IMG/VR virus record: IMGVR_UViG_3300045974_000041
Location: 1 to 64,000 of that record
DNA: 64,000 nucleotides
Origin: a virus
Strand: one strand, 5' to 3'
Positions within the stretch are counted from its first letter, which is position 1, and each line of letters begins with the position of its first letter. Below are positions 51,785-60,389 of the stretch, in pieces. The notes beneath the pieces are model-generated. The model was not told the DNA's origin, did not search any database, and saw only the letters and a list, made by a program, of their open reading frames with translations. Both the position numbers and the translations under genes were made by a program.

Positions 51785-51820
51785 TAAAAGCCTCCTACCC
51801 CTGTTAAGGATAAGAGGCTA
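51785..51820 (-). terminator. Terminator between SSB and exonuclease genes
   Basis: AGCCTC (51789-51794) pairs with GAGGCT (51814-51819) and on the minus strand is followed by UUUUAUCAUU. It may let SSB be made in excess over the exonuclease. Confidence 0.6.
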
Positions 51821-51863
51821 TTAACTACCTCACAGGTAGCTACCTTACAGGAAGCTTACATTC

Positions 51864-52562
51864 TTAATAAGGAATGTCATCTTCTTCATCAGATTCTACG
51901 GGCGGCTTAGGCTTCTTGACAGGTTTTGTAGGCTTAGCAGGAGCTTCGTCTTCTTCCTCGTCAGCTTTAGTAGCTTTCTTAGGGGCTGTCTGCTTCTCTA
52001 CAGCTGCCTTGCTATCCTCTGGAAGTGCTGCTAGCTCTTTAACACCCCAGCTGCTACCAACTGCCACGCTAGCGCTGCTATCACCATCACCCTCGTCAGG
52101 TGGTGTGTATTCAATCATATCTGTTACTAGGATTGATACAAGCTGCACGTTCAAACCAAAATTGTTAGAATATGAGGAGTATTCCAAACTGCCTTTACTA
52201 CCATTACCAATCAACTTTGTAGCTGTTACATCTACAATCTTGCTGCCAACCTTTTGAAATGCCCGTGGTCGATATTGCTCTGGCAGAGGTACACCATCTT
52301 TAGAGGCCATCTTTTTGATGTTAATGACATATTGATTTTCTTGTTCAGGGAATGGAGCTTCAAAGCCGTATTTAGCTTCAAAGTCTTCAGTGTCAATAGC
52401 CTTTGCATCAGTTTTACTGCCTTTGAACTCAGTATTCCAAGCCTTAGCAGCAGCCTTGCTCATAACACATGCGACGCTAAATTCGGTGTTAGCTTTGTTA
52501 ATTGCTGGTACAGGATTCTTAATCTTGGTGAAAGCGAAGAATACATTATCAAGAGTAGCCAT
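51864..52562 (-). CDS. T7 gp2.5-like ssDNA-binding protein, 232 aa
   Basis: N-terminal beta-barrel region (V-F-F-A-F-T-K-I) and R-P-R-A-F near residue 102, then a long acidic, Lys-alternating tail ending D-D-I-P-Y. This acidic C-terminus is typical of phage SSBs that contact polymerase and helicase. AAAGGAACTATAG site before ATG 52562. Coats ssDNA at the fork. Confidence 0.85.
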   Translation of the reverse strand: MATLDNVFFAFTKIKNPVPAINKANTEFSVACVMSKAAAKAWNTEFKGSKTDAKAIDTEDFEAKYGFEAPFPEQENQYVINIKKMASKDGVPLPEQYRPRAFQKVGSKIVDVTATKLIGNGSKGSLEYSSYSNNFGLNVQLVSILVTDMIEYTPPDEGDGDSSASVAVGSSWGVKELAALPEDSKAAVEKQTAPKKATKADEEEDEAPAKPTKPVKKPKPPVESDEEDDIPY

Positions 52563-52657
52563 ATCTATAGTTCCTTTAAGTTAAATAATGTGCAGAGCAT
52601 TTGCGTTATGACTACTGCACTAGCCAGCTGGTTCCAATCAGCTATTATGGAATTGAA

Positions 52658-52729
52658 AAGAATGTGTAGGATTTGAACCTACATTGCCACCACTCAAAGG
52701 TGGTATCTTGCCAGTTAGATGAACATTCT
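52658..52729 (-). tRNA. tRNA-like gene with UGA anticodon loop and short variable arm
   Basis: Acceptor AGAATGT/ACATTCT pairs fully, D-arm ATCT/AGAT, anticodon arm CCACC-TTTGAGT-GGTGG, T-arm GTAGG-TTCAAAT-CCTAC. A standard loop reading gives UGA (Ser), but Ser tRNAs have a long variable arm and this one is short; a shifted reading would be UUG (Gln). G at position 37 is also unusual. No CCA is encoded. Confidence 0.6.
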
Positions 52730-52733
52730 TATT

Positions 52734-52812
52734 TGGTGAAGGCGGCAGGACTCGAACCTGCATTGATCCACTTACTCGGCTACGGGTTAGAAGCCCGTTG
52801 AGATACGCCCCC
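52734..52812 (-). tRNA. tRNA-Arg(UCU)-like gene lacking a D-arm
   Basis: Acceptor GGGGGCG/CGCCTTC, anticodon arm ACGGG-CTTCTAA-CCCGT (UCU), T-arm GCAGG-TTCGAGT-CCTGC and CCA are clear. Between acceptor and anticodon arm there are only seven bases (TATCTCA), too few for a D-arm. The variable region is 20 bases long (about 52757-52776) and holds a D-loop-like GTAAGTGGAT. Either a rearranged tRNA or an unusual architecture. Confidence 0.6.
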
Positions 52813-52820
52813 ATGTTTGT

Positions 52821-53039
52821 CTATCGCTTCTTAATCCCTGCCAAGCTCCCTACTAAAATGAATAGCAAAGCCACTCCAAAGATTGCTGCTATGATGGCTA
52901 GAGGAATCCACAGGGGACTCATAACCCACACCCAACTCCAAGTTGCCACCGCGCCAATCCCTGCCAGCTTTAAAGTGATAAAGATTAGCAACAGGATGCC
53001 AGCGAAGGGGAATGTGTTTGCAGCTTTATTAGTTGACAT
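52821..53039 (-). CDS. Small membrane protein (Fragile-X-F-like), 72 aa
   Basis: Two membrane segments (about 12-32 and 40-66) with W-S-W-V-W-V-M-S-P-L-W-I-P-L between them, the hallmark of a family of small phage membrane proteins of unknown role. AAGGTGTATA site before ATG 53039. Confidence 0.7.
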   Translation of the reverse strand: MSTNKAANTFPFAGILLLIFITLKLAGIGAVATWSWVWVMSPLWIPLAIIAAIFGVALLFILVGSLAGIKKR

Positions 53040-53195
53040 TATACACCTTTCTAAGATATTTGCAAATAATTCGTTCCGCTTACAATTATACGGAGCTAGC
53101 TTAACGTACTAGCTGCATGTTCCCAATAGTACACCTATCACGTTCCTTGAAACGACTCTGCTTGAGTAAAGGGCAAGCTACGTTGCCAGAATTTA

Positions 53196-55319
53196 TTAGT
53201 GAATCTCACACCAGTTTCTACCTATTTTAGCCTCTCCGTCTAATTCGACGGACAGTTTTAATAGTTTCCCTGCTTCCCTGATAGCTTTGATAGACATTTC
53301 TGCAATCTCGTCAGCAATATCAGGGCTTACTTCCCAAGTGTACTCATCGTGGTAGTAAATCACTCGTCTTACTTCATAGCCTTTATATAAGTAGCAAGGC
53401 TTGTAGTTGCTGTCAAGCTCTATGCCACCTAACCAACTATCCATCAAAGCACATGCTACATCCATTACAATCGCACCACAACTTTGAAAACAAATGTTGA
53501 TAAGGCTGTGCTTACTTCTGGTGCAAAGCATTCTACCATCAATAGCTTTTACATAACGCTCTCTGCCGACACCTTTCCAATAATTCTCAATACCTTCCTT
53601 GAGTACCTTCAGAGCTAGGTTATTATCCCAAAAATTGTCATACATTCTCTTCCCAACCGACTCCGGCTTACCGAGTGTCTTGGCAAGTTTTGGCGGGCTA
53701 CAACCATACAAAATAGCGTAAATGCCTGTTTTTGCTTTATTCCTCCAAGGCTTAAAATCCTTGTCATCCTTGTTGAAATCTGGTGAATCAAGATCAAACT
53801 TTGCAGTCTCTTCTGGAAAGAAGATTTTGGAATTCCTGCTATGCACGTCGCCAAACATAACAACATTAGCATACTCACCACCATCATACTTGAATGTGTA
53901 TGCCCCTGCTACACGATTTTCCAAGCCTGCTGCATCAGTACCTACAAACACTGTTCCTTCAGGAGCCTTGAAAAGTTCTCTAAACTCTTTACCCAATAAC
54001 ACATCGTCAGACGCTTTTGGCACGTTACAAACTTGCCTATGTGCCTGTCTAAACGTATTAGTAATCTTACTAGCTCCTGCTGTCAATCTCCCATCAATAG
54101 CGATTCTAGGCTCTTCAATCCACGTAGAAAGCACTCCAAGCCTATTACGCAAGCTTAGATACCTAACCACCTTTTTAGGCGTTTCAGCCTCGATTAAAAG
54201 CAAATTAGGGCATATCTTGCCAGCTTCTTGTAGCTTAGGTGTTGTAGGGATGAGTTGTTTATTATCATCCTTCTCAAACTTACCCTTACTGTCTTTCTTG
54301 TAGTTCCACAATGTAGGTTCCCAACCAAGCTCTAGGAAATAATCTTTCATTTCCATCTGGTCTTTCAGCTTCATTGGTAACTTTACATCTAGCAATACAT
54401 TACTACCCACTTCGTAACACTTGCCATACGCATCTACAATCCTACCATCTTCCAACACTTTGCAATTATGCTTCTCTACAAAGTTAAGCATGTGGCTACT
54501 ATACTCACCATTCTTTTTGAATGGTTTAGCAGGCATTGTGTAATATCCCCCTTCACCCTTCTTCAAAGGTCTTGGTGGCAAGAGAGGTTCAATCTCTTGT
54601 GCAATCTCTTCGATGTAAGCTTCAATACGAGGCTTCAATATTTTGGCCTTATCAATGTCAAAACTAACACCTGTCACAGCTTGACACTGCATTAGCCAGA
54701 ATGCTTTTTGCCCAAGTCGGTAAGAAGGGTGCGGAGTCCAAGAAGCTCCATACAACTTCTCAGCAGCTGTCCATTGTCGTTTAAACAGTCCAGAGTTTGC
54801 CCATACGTCTTGGTCGCAATAATCTTCCATGAGAATATGGTAGAAACTAAACTCAAAGCCTTTAGGCTCATCACCTGTCATAGCACCAGCTGCCACAAGC
54901 TTTCCTCGATAATCCATCTTCTCTGAGCCAGTGTTAAAACACAATGATTCCAGAGAATAGCTGTTTAAATCTGGCTCTAAGAATTGTGCAAGGTAGAATG
55001 TATCAATAAACTGTACAGGCTTCCCTTCAAAATAGTCTTTACCCTTCTTACCAACTTCTGTCCTAATATCTAGCAACTTCCACATGGCTAGATTGTCATA
55101 ACCTAAAATGTTGTGACCAGCTACAACACAACCGTCTGGAAAACTATTAAGCCACTCCATCCATCTGTCATAACTATCTTGCACACCATCACGGAACGGA
55201 TGCAAGGAAATGCTACGTTGGTTGTCAATACTACGAGCATTAATATACCAGATAGTTGTTACAGCCGGATAAAGGTTGTCTCCTTCAATGTCATATATAA
55301 AACCTTCTGGTAATCCCAT
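53196..55319 (-). CDS. Family A (T7-like) DNA polymerase, 707 aa
   Basis: 3'-5' exonuclease motifs: Y-D-I-E-G near residue 9, A-G-H-N-x-x-G-Y-D near 62 and Y-C-D-Q-D near 168. Polymerase motif A D-A-A-G-L-E-N near 460, motif B around K-A-K-T-G-I-Y-A-I-L-Y-G near 528, motif C Y-Y-H-D-E near 656. Length equals T7 gp5 (704). It likely recruits host thioredoxin or acts alone; the thioredoxin loop is not decided here. Replicates the genome with the primase-helicase and SSB encoded beside it. Confidence 0.95.
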   Translation of the reverse strand: MGLPEGFIYDIEGDNLYPAVTTIWYINARSIDNQRSISLHPFRDGVQDSYDRWMEWLNSFPDGCVVAGHNILGYDNLAMWKLLDIRTEVGKKGKDYFEGKPVQFIDTFYLAQFLEPDLNSYSLESLCFNTGSEKMDYRGKLVAAGAMTGDEPKGFEFSFYHILMEDYCDQDVWANSGLFKRQWTAAEKLYGASWTPHPSYRLGQKAFWLMQCQAVTGVSFDIDKAKILKPRIEAYIEEIAQEIEPLLPPRPLKKGEGGYYTMPAKPFKKNGEYSSHMLNFVEKHNCKVLEDGRIVDAYGKCYEVGSNVLLDVKLPMKLKDQMEMKDYFLELGWEPTLWNYKKDSKGKFEKDDNKQLIPTTPKLQEAGKICPNLLLIEAETPKKVVRYLSLRNRLGVLSTWIEEPRIAIDGRLTAGASKITNTFRQAHRQVCNVPKASDDVLLGKEFRELFKAPEGTVFVGTDAAGLENRVAGAYTFKYDGGEYANVVMFGDVHSRNSKIFFPEETAKFDLDSPDFNKDDKDFKPWRNKAKTGIYAILYGCSPPKLAKTLGKPESVGKRMYDNFWDNNLALKVLKEGIENYWKGVGRERYVKAIDGRMLCTRSKHSLINICFQSCGAIVMDVACALMDSWLGGIELDSNYKPCYLYKGYEVRRVIYYHDEYTWEVSPDIADEIAEMSIKAIREAGKLLKLSVELDGEAKIGRNWCEIH

Positions 55320-55327
55320 ATAGCCCC

Positions 55328-55588
55328 TTAACTGTTATCAACGTCCTTCATAGTGTAGCACAAGTCATCAAACTCTTGCAACCACTCATTAGGAATTTTC
55401 TTGCTAGCATTATTATACCGTAACATTGCTTCCAACAACTCTGTCACCCTCATCCTATCGACAACCTCTCTAGGTCTGCAAGGGATAGGAGAAAGATTTT
55501 TAGCTAAGTATTCTGCAAAGTTGTCACGAGCGCTCTCTTTTGACAATACAGCTTTAACATTTGGTGGGTCAAAGAACCTATTAGACAT
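55328..55588 (-). CDS. Hypothetical protein, 86 aa
   Basis: GAGG lies upstream of ATG 55588, which overlaps the previous stop. Helical, with R-M-R-V-T-E-L-L-E-A-M-L. It stops 9 bases before the polymerase start, so it is translated just ahead of it. No family. Confidence 0.55.
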   Translation of the reverse strand: MSNRFFDPPNVKAVLSKESARDNFAEYLAKNLSPIPCRPREVVDRMRVTELLEAMLRYNNASKKIPNEWLQEFDDLCYTMKDVDNS

Positions 55589-55841
55589 ATTTCGATAACC
55601 TCGTTAGTTGGTTGATAAGGGTGTAAGCGTAGTAGTCAATACCATCTCGCATTCCACCACTATAAGCGTCATCAATATTACCTCCAAAGCGGTTTTCCGC
55701 ATCTACAAACTCTTCCTCTTCTTCCTGATATTCTTTAGCTCGTCTAGCAAGCATATCTATTACCCACACTAGCAACGGTTTACAAGCCTCTCCTGAAAAA
55801 TCTTCTATCTTAGCCTGTAACTCTTTGATTTCAGTTTCCAT
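55581..55841 (-). CDS. Hypothetical acidic helical protein, 86 aa
   Basis: Coupled to both neighbours (one-base and 8-base overlaps). Glu-rich helix near residues 36-48 (Y-Q-E-E-E-E-E-F), then Gly/Tyr-rich. Unknown function. Confidence 0.55.
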   Translation of the reverse strand: METEIKELQAKIEDFSGEACKPLLVWVIDMLARRAKEYQEEEEEFVDAENRFGGNIDDAYSGGMRDGIDYYAYTLINQLTRLSKYV

Positions 55842-56080
55842 TACCTGTTTACCTCATCAGTCAATTGTACACCAAATCTGCACACTGTAGAGTAAGCATG
55901 TTGCAATAAGTGTTCAGCATAACTTTTAATACCTTCAGCATACTCATCTAAGTCTCCTTCATCAATATCTTGAGCATTGATTGCAAAAGATGATAGTAGT
56001 TCTTCAATCAGTTCATAAAGATACTCAGAAGGTATATGTTTTATTTTTTCCAGTATTTCAGTCTTTCTAGGTATTGCCAT
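55841..56080 (-). CDS. Paralogous small protein B, 79 aa
   Basis: Shares the pattern M-A-[IL]-P ... I-x-x-[IL]-P-x-E-Y-[LV]-Y-E-L-[IL] ... S-F with the 56080-56340 product; identical spacing over the first 35 residues, after which they diverge. Tandem duplication in the replication operon; role unknown. Confidence 0.6.
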   Translation of the reverse strand: MAIPRKTEILEKIKHIPSEYLYELIEELLSSFAINAQDIDEGDLDEYAEGIKSYAEHLLQHAYSTVCRFGVQLTDEVNR

Positions 56081-56340
56081 TATTCTTCACCCTCATTATC
56101 ATCAAAGGCTTCTTTCTCATAACCATCAAGAAGGTAGTCAGTAAGATTTAGTAAAAATCTCGCACAACTTTCTTTTCCTCTCTCGAAGTCTTCATCTGGA
56201 AACCCATGCCTTTCACCTTCAGGGTCGGTATTAGTATTTACCGAAAAAGATGTTATTAGCTCATCCAACAGCTCATAAACATACTCAGGAGGAAGTTTTT
56301 GGATGCGGTGTATTAGCTCTAAGCTTGTAGGTAATGCCAT
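56080..56340 (-). CDS. Paralogous small protein A, 86 aa
   Basis: Sister of the 55841-56080 gene, with the same P-P-E-Y-V-Y-E-L-L-D-E-L-I core. The C-terminus is acidic (F-D-D-N-E-G-E-E). One-base overlaps with the paralogue. Function unknown. Confidence 0.6.
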   Translation of the reverse strand: MALPTSLELIHRIQKLPPEYVYELLDELITSFSVNTNTDPEGERHGFPDEDFERGKESCARFLLNLTDYLLDGYEKEAFDDNEGEE

Positions 56341-56349
56341 TATTACTCC

Positions 56350-58358
56350 TTAATAATCCGTGTGATTCGCTTCCAACCACGACCTCTTATCCCACAACTG
56401 ATGAGACACGTTATCGTAATAATAGTCTCCACATGGCCCTGTCACACCGTTATCTCGATTCTTTGAGATGTAGGCTTTAGTTGTGTTACGCACTACAGGG
56501 TCATCTGCCATCTTATCACGAACCAGCAAGATATTCAAAGCAGCACTCTTGAAAATGGTACTGCTGCCAGCAAAATCTTCTTCACTAATCATAGCACCTT
56601 CACTGTTTTGCTTTGCACCACCACCACTCTTACGGACATGGTTGATGTTAATAAAGGTGATATTGTGAGACTTGATAAGCGCCTTCTGCCATTTCAAGAA
56701 TAAAGATTGATCTTCAATAGACAGCCCGTCAAGAATATCCTGAAGAGGGTCTAGTACAATCACCTTACAATCACAAGTGATTACAAGCTGCTCTACAGTA
56801 TTTTGTAAATCAGCGATAGTGCCATCACGGTCATCTACTAAGTGCCAACGGTGACTGCCATCATCGCGAAAGAACAGTTCCTTTTGCGCTTGCTTTACCT
56901 CATCACTCTGCAAATAAGCCATCTTCTCTTCACGAGAACTCATGTTTGAAATCTTCTTACCTAAGTGACGAGATAGCATAGACAAACCATAACTACCTGC
57001 ATTTAATTCCATACTAACCACACCTACACGGTGAGGGCTGTTAAAAGCTAGATAGTACACAATCGTGTCTACATACACAGTTTTACCCAACATTTGTGTT
57101 CAAGATAGGTCGTTAATCTATCCCCGCCAATTGGCAGCTATATGTCACCATATAGATCAGACTATATCATCCTCTCAAGGAGAGGGTATGCGCTTCCACC
57201 TACTTAGGTGTACTCCATTTCTGGATAGTCGTTGCACGTTCCTCACTGTTGTAAGGCTTCGCTCAGGATTGTCTCATTACTGTGATTTGAGAGTTTCCCT
57301 GAATTCACATACTTCTCAATAAGTGTCGCCACTTAAAGGGGCTATTAAAAACCGCTCCCAGCACCAATGTTACATATACGTCCCAAACTTAACCCGCCTG
57401 TCATTTCATTAAGCTGTGACATGAACGGTGGGAACATAATCTTTTCAACATCTACTTCTTCTAGGATTTTACTTGCTAAATCCCCACTACCAACAATACC
57501 CACTGGTACATGCTGTCGAGCCTTGAAATAAGCATTGATAAATTCCTTCTGCTTACCAGCCTCTAATAGCTCATTCACATCCTTAGCATTGAAACTGGCA
57601 ATATACACTTTACCCTTTGGCAACACCTTGACAGCTTTATCAGTAGCTTCTTTGCCAGCTTCATCATTATCAAAGATTAGAATGATTTTGTCAAACCTGT
57701 CAAACCATTCATAATGAGCTTTCAGTTGTTTCATGCTACCTGTTTCACCAGTGACAGGACTCACTACAGGGGTTTCTTCACCTGTCCAACCACTTTGAAC
57801 AGCATATTGCACAAGCATATCACGAGCAGACATGCAATCAATTTCACCAGCTGTTACAACACATACCTTACTGTTGGAATTCCTATAGCGAAACAGTCCA
57901 AACAATTCGCTAGTATTTCCCACCTTGCCAATAGTTGAAAAGCTTTTAGGTAGCTTTCTCACTTTGAATCCAGCGATACTACCCTCTTCAAAGATTGGGT
58001 AGAAGTGTGCTAAAGGCTTACCATCCTCTTCACCCACCTTAGTACGAACTCCATACCACTTATATGTCAAGTCACTAATACCCCGTACACCAAAACCTTT
58101 GGTAGTGGTGAACTGTTTTAGCTCATCCAATTCTTCATCTGTAATCACTTCTGCTGCCATAAAACTACTCTCCCAATCAATGTCTTCATAGCCCTGTTCG
58201 GCTGTCAGCTTGCCAAGGTAATCGCTGCTAGGCTTTGTATAACCACAAGAGAAGCAATGACTGCCCCTCTCATCGCCATATACGTGCAGATTGTTACGAT
58301 GCCTATCTCTACCATTGGCAGCACAGCGAGGGCATTGTGCCTTGTACTCTTCTGCCAT
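56350..58358 (-). CDS. Primase-helicase, T7 gp4-like, two exons, 582 aa
   Basis: Exons 58358-57351 and 57090-56350 join after excision of a group I intron. Zinc ribbon C-P-R-C ... C-F-S-C near residues 8-39, TOPRIM motifs G-E-I-D near 170 and D-N-D-E-A-G near 226, Walker A G-A-G-S-G-L-G-K-T near 332-340 (formed only after splicing), Walker B V-I-V-L-D-P near residue 455 and an N-H-V-R-K. It unwinds the fork and primes the lagging strand. Unspliced it would stop one codon after the splice site. Confidence 0.93.
57091..57350 (-). ncRNA. Group I intron 3, in primase-helicase Walker A
   Basis: On the minus strand the upstream exon ends AGCGGT and the intron ends in G. Core words GTGCAACGACTA and GATATAGTCTGATC are present and near-identical to the terL introns. 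Splicing restores G-S-G-L-G-K-T. 260 bases without a gene, so it would need an endonuclease from elsewhere to move. Confidence 0.88.
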
Positions 58359-58366
58359 TATATTCC

Positions 58367-58666
58367 TTATTTCCGATTTGCTGCTAGATACCCTGCCAGT
58401 CTAACCAAGGCGCTATTTTCTACCACTTTCCATGCCTCTTCAGGATTTGGTAGATATTTACGTGGAGGGCTACCTTCTAGTACGTCTAGTACAGCATGCA
58501 GCTGTTCCACCTCATTCTCAAGATTAACTTTCTGTTCGTAGGTGTATTTGGAGCTATTCTCTTTAGTAGTCAACGAAGCATTGAGCTTTACCACTTGAGC
58601 TTCCAAATCCACAATCTGATTTTTAGAATTACGGAGTTGTGTTGTTACACTAGGTTTAGTTGCCAT
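58367..58666 (-). CDS. Coiled-coil protein, 99 aa
   Basis: ATG 58666 with AGGAATAAGC; a longer frame from 58693 lacks a site. Residues 8-62 are a coiled coil (L-R-N-S-K-N-Q-I-V-D-L-E-A-Q-V-V-K-L). Lies just upstream of the primase-helicase and may be an accessory factor. Confidence 0.6.
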   Translation of the reverse strand: MATKPSVTTQLRNSKNQIVDLEAQVVKLNASLTTKENSSKYTYEQKVNLENEVEQLHAVLDVLEGSPPRKYLPNPEEAWKVVENSALVRLAGYLAANRK

Positions 58667-58668
58667 GC

Positions 58669-59025
58669 TTATTCCTTTTCTGAAAATTTCCAATAGTAGC
58701 GAATGTCAATCTTTACTACTTTACACTTGCTACGCTCTTCTTTAATCTGTCTTCCATCATTATCTTGATTAAGAAATCCAGCTGGCAAAGTGTCAATACC
58801 CTTTAGCTGCGGGTTGTAGTGCTGAAACATCTCTACATCCCTGCTGACATTGAAAGCTTGCCAAGGACTATCAACATATCCAATGTAACGATTGTTGGAG
58901 TTGTCAACTCTAACCACTGCAAACTTGTTTGTCAACTTGTTTACAACATACCAGCGAGACTCTTCTATACCCCTTTCAGGGTTAGCAACAACCTCTGAAG
59001 GGGTTGGTGTCAGTGTGTTAGGCAT
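58669..59025 (-). CDS. Hypothetical protein, 118 aa
   Basis: Overlaps the thyX stop by 8 bases. Contains a W-Y-V-V-N-K-L-T-N-K-F-A-V-V-R-V beta segment and later basic strands (C-K-V-V-K-I-D-I-R-Y-Y-W). No known family. Confidence 0.6.
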   Translation of the reverse strand: MPNTLTPTPSEVVANPERGIEESRWYVVNKLTNKFAVVRVDNSNNRYIGYVDSPWQAFNVSRDVEMFQHYNPQLKGIDTLPAGFLNQDNDGRQIKEERSKCKVVKIDIRYYWKFSEKE

Positions 59026-59986
59026 CTGTATAGCACTCCCCTGTCAACGTCTTACGATGCTGAATCCAGCCCTTGAAATTTCCACTCCAAAGCTCACCAT
59101 CTGAATCCATGTGGCTAACACCTGAAGGCCAGAATAGTTTGCTGCCTTGTTCAAAACTTCTACACTCGGTAAATGGCATTGGAGTTGCTTGGTGTTCCAA
59201 AGCACTGGAATGTTTCTTCTCACTGCCTACAAGTCTATCATAAACTTGCTTACTCTTGTCAAGTGTGTAATCAACATTACGATAGGATACAGCTGCACAA
59301 CGGGCTGCACTTACCTTGATAGCATCTGCTGTTGCCACTTCCTGTTCGTTTCCATTATCCCCTTCCACAAGATATAGCAACTCACCAGCGCTGCTACGCT
59401 TACAAGCAATATAGGGTAGGTGATATTCTCCATAACTAAGCTCCTGTGGCTTACTACTATCATAGGCGATTTTCATACACTTTGCAATCTCTGCAATAGT
59501 TGGGTCAGCAGCTTCGTCACAACGCAGCCAGAAGAAGTTATCATACTCTGTGGAGCTGATAACACCCTTAATCATCTGGAAAGGCTCTGTTAGGCGATTA
59601 TACACTTGTTTGTGGTAGCCGCTCTCATAAAACCGTTCCATCCATGTAACAGCATCTTTCTTGGCAGATTCCCAAGCAATCTCTGGAGAAATGTATTGCC
59701 CATTACCAGAATGAATGACAACATTACTATCAACACCCTTATCCTGCATGCCAGCGTTAGCTTCACCAAATCGTACAGGACGTGCTGTGAGTTGGCTAAT
59801 CATCTTCTGGAAGGGAATAGCACGAGAGCTGGCGTAGTTACGAGACAGCTGGCGATGTGTATTCATTTCTGCCAAAACAATACGAGGGAATTCCACTTCA
59901 AAAGTTGTCAGACGCTTACTACTTGGTGCAACACTGTCTGCCAAAATTGTAGCGCTAATACCATACACTCCATCCACTTTCACCAT
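59018..59986 (-). CDS. thyX: Flavin-dependent thymidylate synthase, 322 aa
   Basis: The ThyX signature appears as H-R-Q-L-S-R-N-Y-A-S-S-R (residues about 43-54), a variant of R-H-R-x7-S, followed by a helical FAD/dUMP domain. It makes dTMP using FAD and methylene-folate for phage DNA. Longer than the usual 220-250 residues of ThyX, as in several phage forms. RBS GGAGAAATG before ATG 59986. Confidence 0.85.
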   Translation of the reverse strand: MVKVDGVYGISATILADSVAPSSKRLTTFEVEFPRIVLAEMNTHRQLSRNYASSRAIPFQKMISQLTARPVRFGEANAGMQDKGVDSNVVIHSGNGQYISPEIAWESAKKDAVTWMERFYESGYHKQVYNRLTEPFQMIKGVISSTEYDNFFWLRCDEAADPTIAEIAKCMKIAYDSSKPQELSYGEYHLPYIACKRSSAGELLYLVEGDNGNEQEVATADAIKVSAARCAAVSYRNVDYTLDKSKQVYDRLVGSEKKHSSALEHQATPMPFTECRSFEQGSKLFWPSGVSHMDSDGELWSGNFKGWIQHRKTLTGECYTDA

Positions 59987-59987
59987 A

Positions 59988-60389
59988 TCATTTCTCCATC
60001 ATAAATTTATGTTTGCCAATTGTTTTCACAACTTTAAGCTTACTAATCCATCTAGCCCTCATGTTAGTGCGAACGAAGTATTCTGTCTTCGCAGGTACAA
60101 TAGGGTGCATTCTAGACACCCTATCATAAATAGCAAGCATTTTCTTGTCAGGACTCCTGATACACTTACTAGCCCATGAAAATTGACTTTGTTCTATTAG
60201 TACACCATTGACGGATAGATGACGAAGCTTTGTACGATTAAGAATAACATCCATAACAGCACGCTTGCCTTTGTCACTCTCAGTGTTGGCTTCTTCGTAA
60301 ATAGCACGAGCTAACAATGCCCTGTCAGGGCTATGAATGCACTTAGCAGACACAGACAGTGACAGGAGCATCAGTATTGCATATTTCAT
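59988..60389 (-). CDS. Exported SleB/CwlJ-like cell wall hydrolase, 133 aa
   Basis: A short signal peptide (residues 1-16, M-K-Y-A-I-L-M-L-L-S-L-S-V-S-A) precedes A-R-A-I-Y-E-E-A-N near residue 27 and V-I-L-N-R-T plus S-Q-F-S-W-A near 68, the pattern of the SleB hydrolase domain (A-R-x-I-x-x-E-A ... Q-F-S). The catalytic Glu is present. It would act on peptidoglycan in the periplasm. Located far from the main lysis cassette, between thyX and ligase. Confidence 0.75.
   Translation of the reverse strand: MKYAILMLLSLSVSAKCIHSPDRALLARAIYEEANTESDKGKRAVMDVILNRTKLRHLSVNGVLIEQSQFSWASKCIRSPDKKMLAIYDRVSRMHPIVPAKTEYFVRTNMRARWISKLKVVKTIGKHKFMMEK

Noticed and set aside
51874-52257. Rightward Ser/Leu-rich frame opposite the SSB gene
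   Set aside because: Shadow of the acidic SSB tail on the other strand.
53722-54303. Rightward 193-codon frame inside the DNA polymerase gene
   Set aside because: Antisense shadow of conserved polymerase motifs; no ribosome site.
56350-57093. Separate helicase gene next to a separate primase gene
   Set aside because: The break lies in Walker A, and intron 3 core sequences fill the gap exactly.
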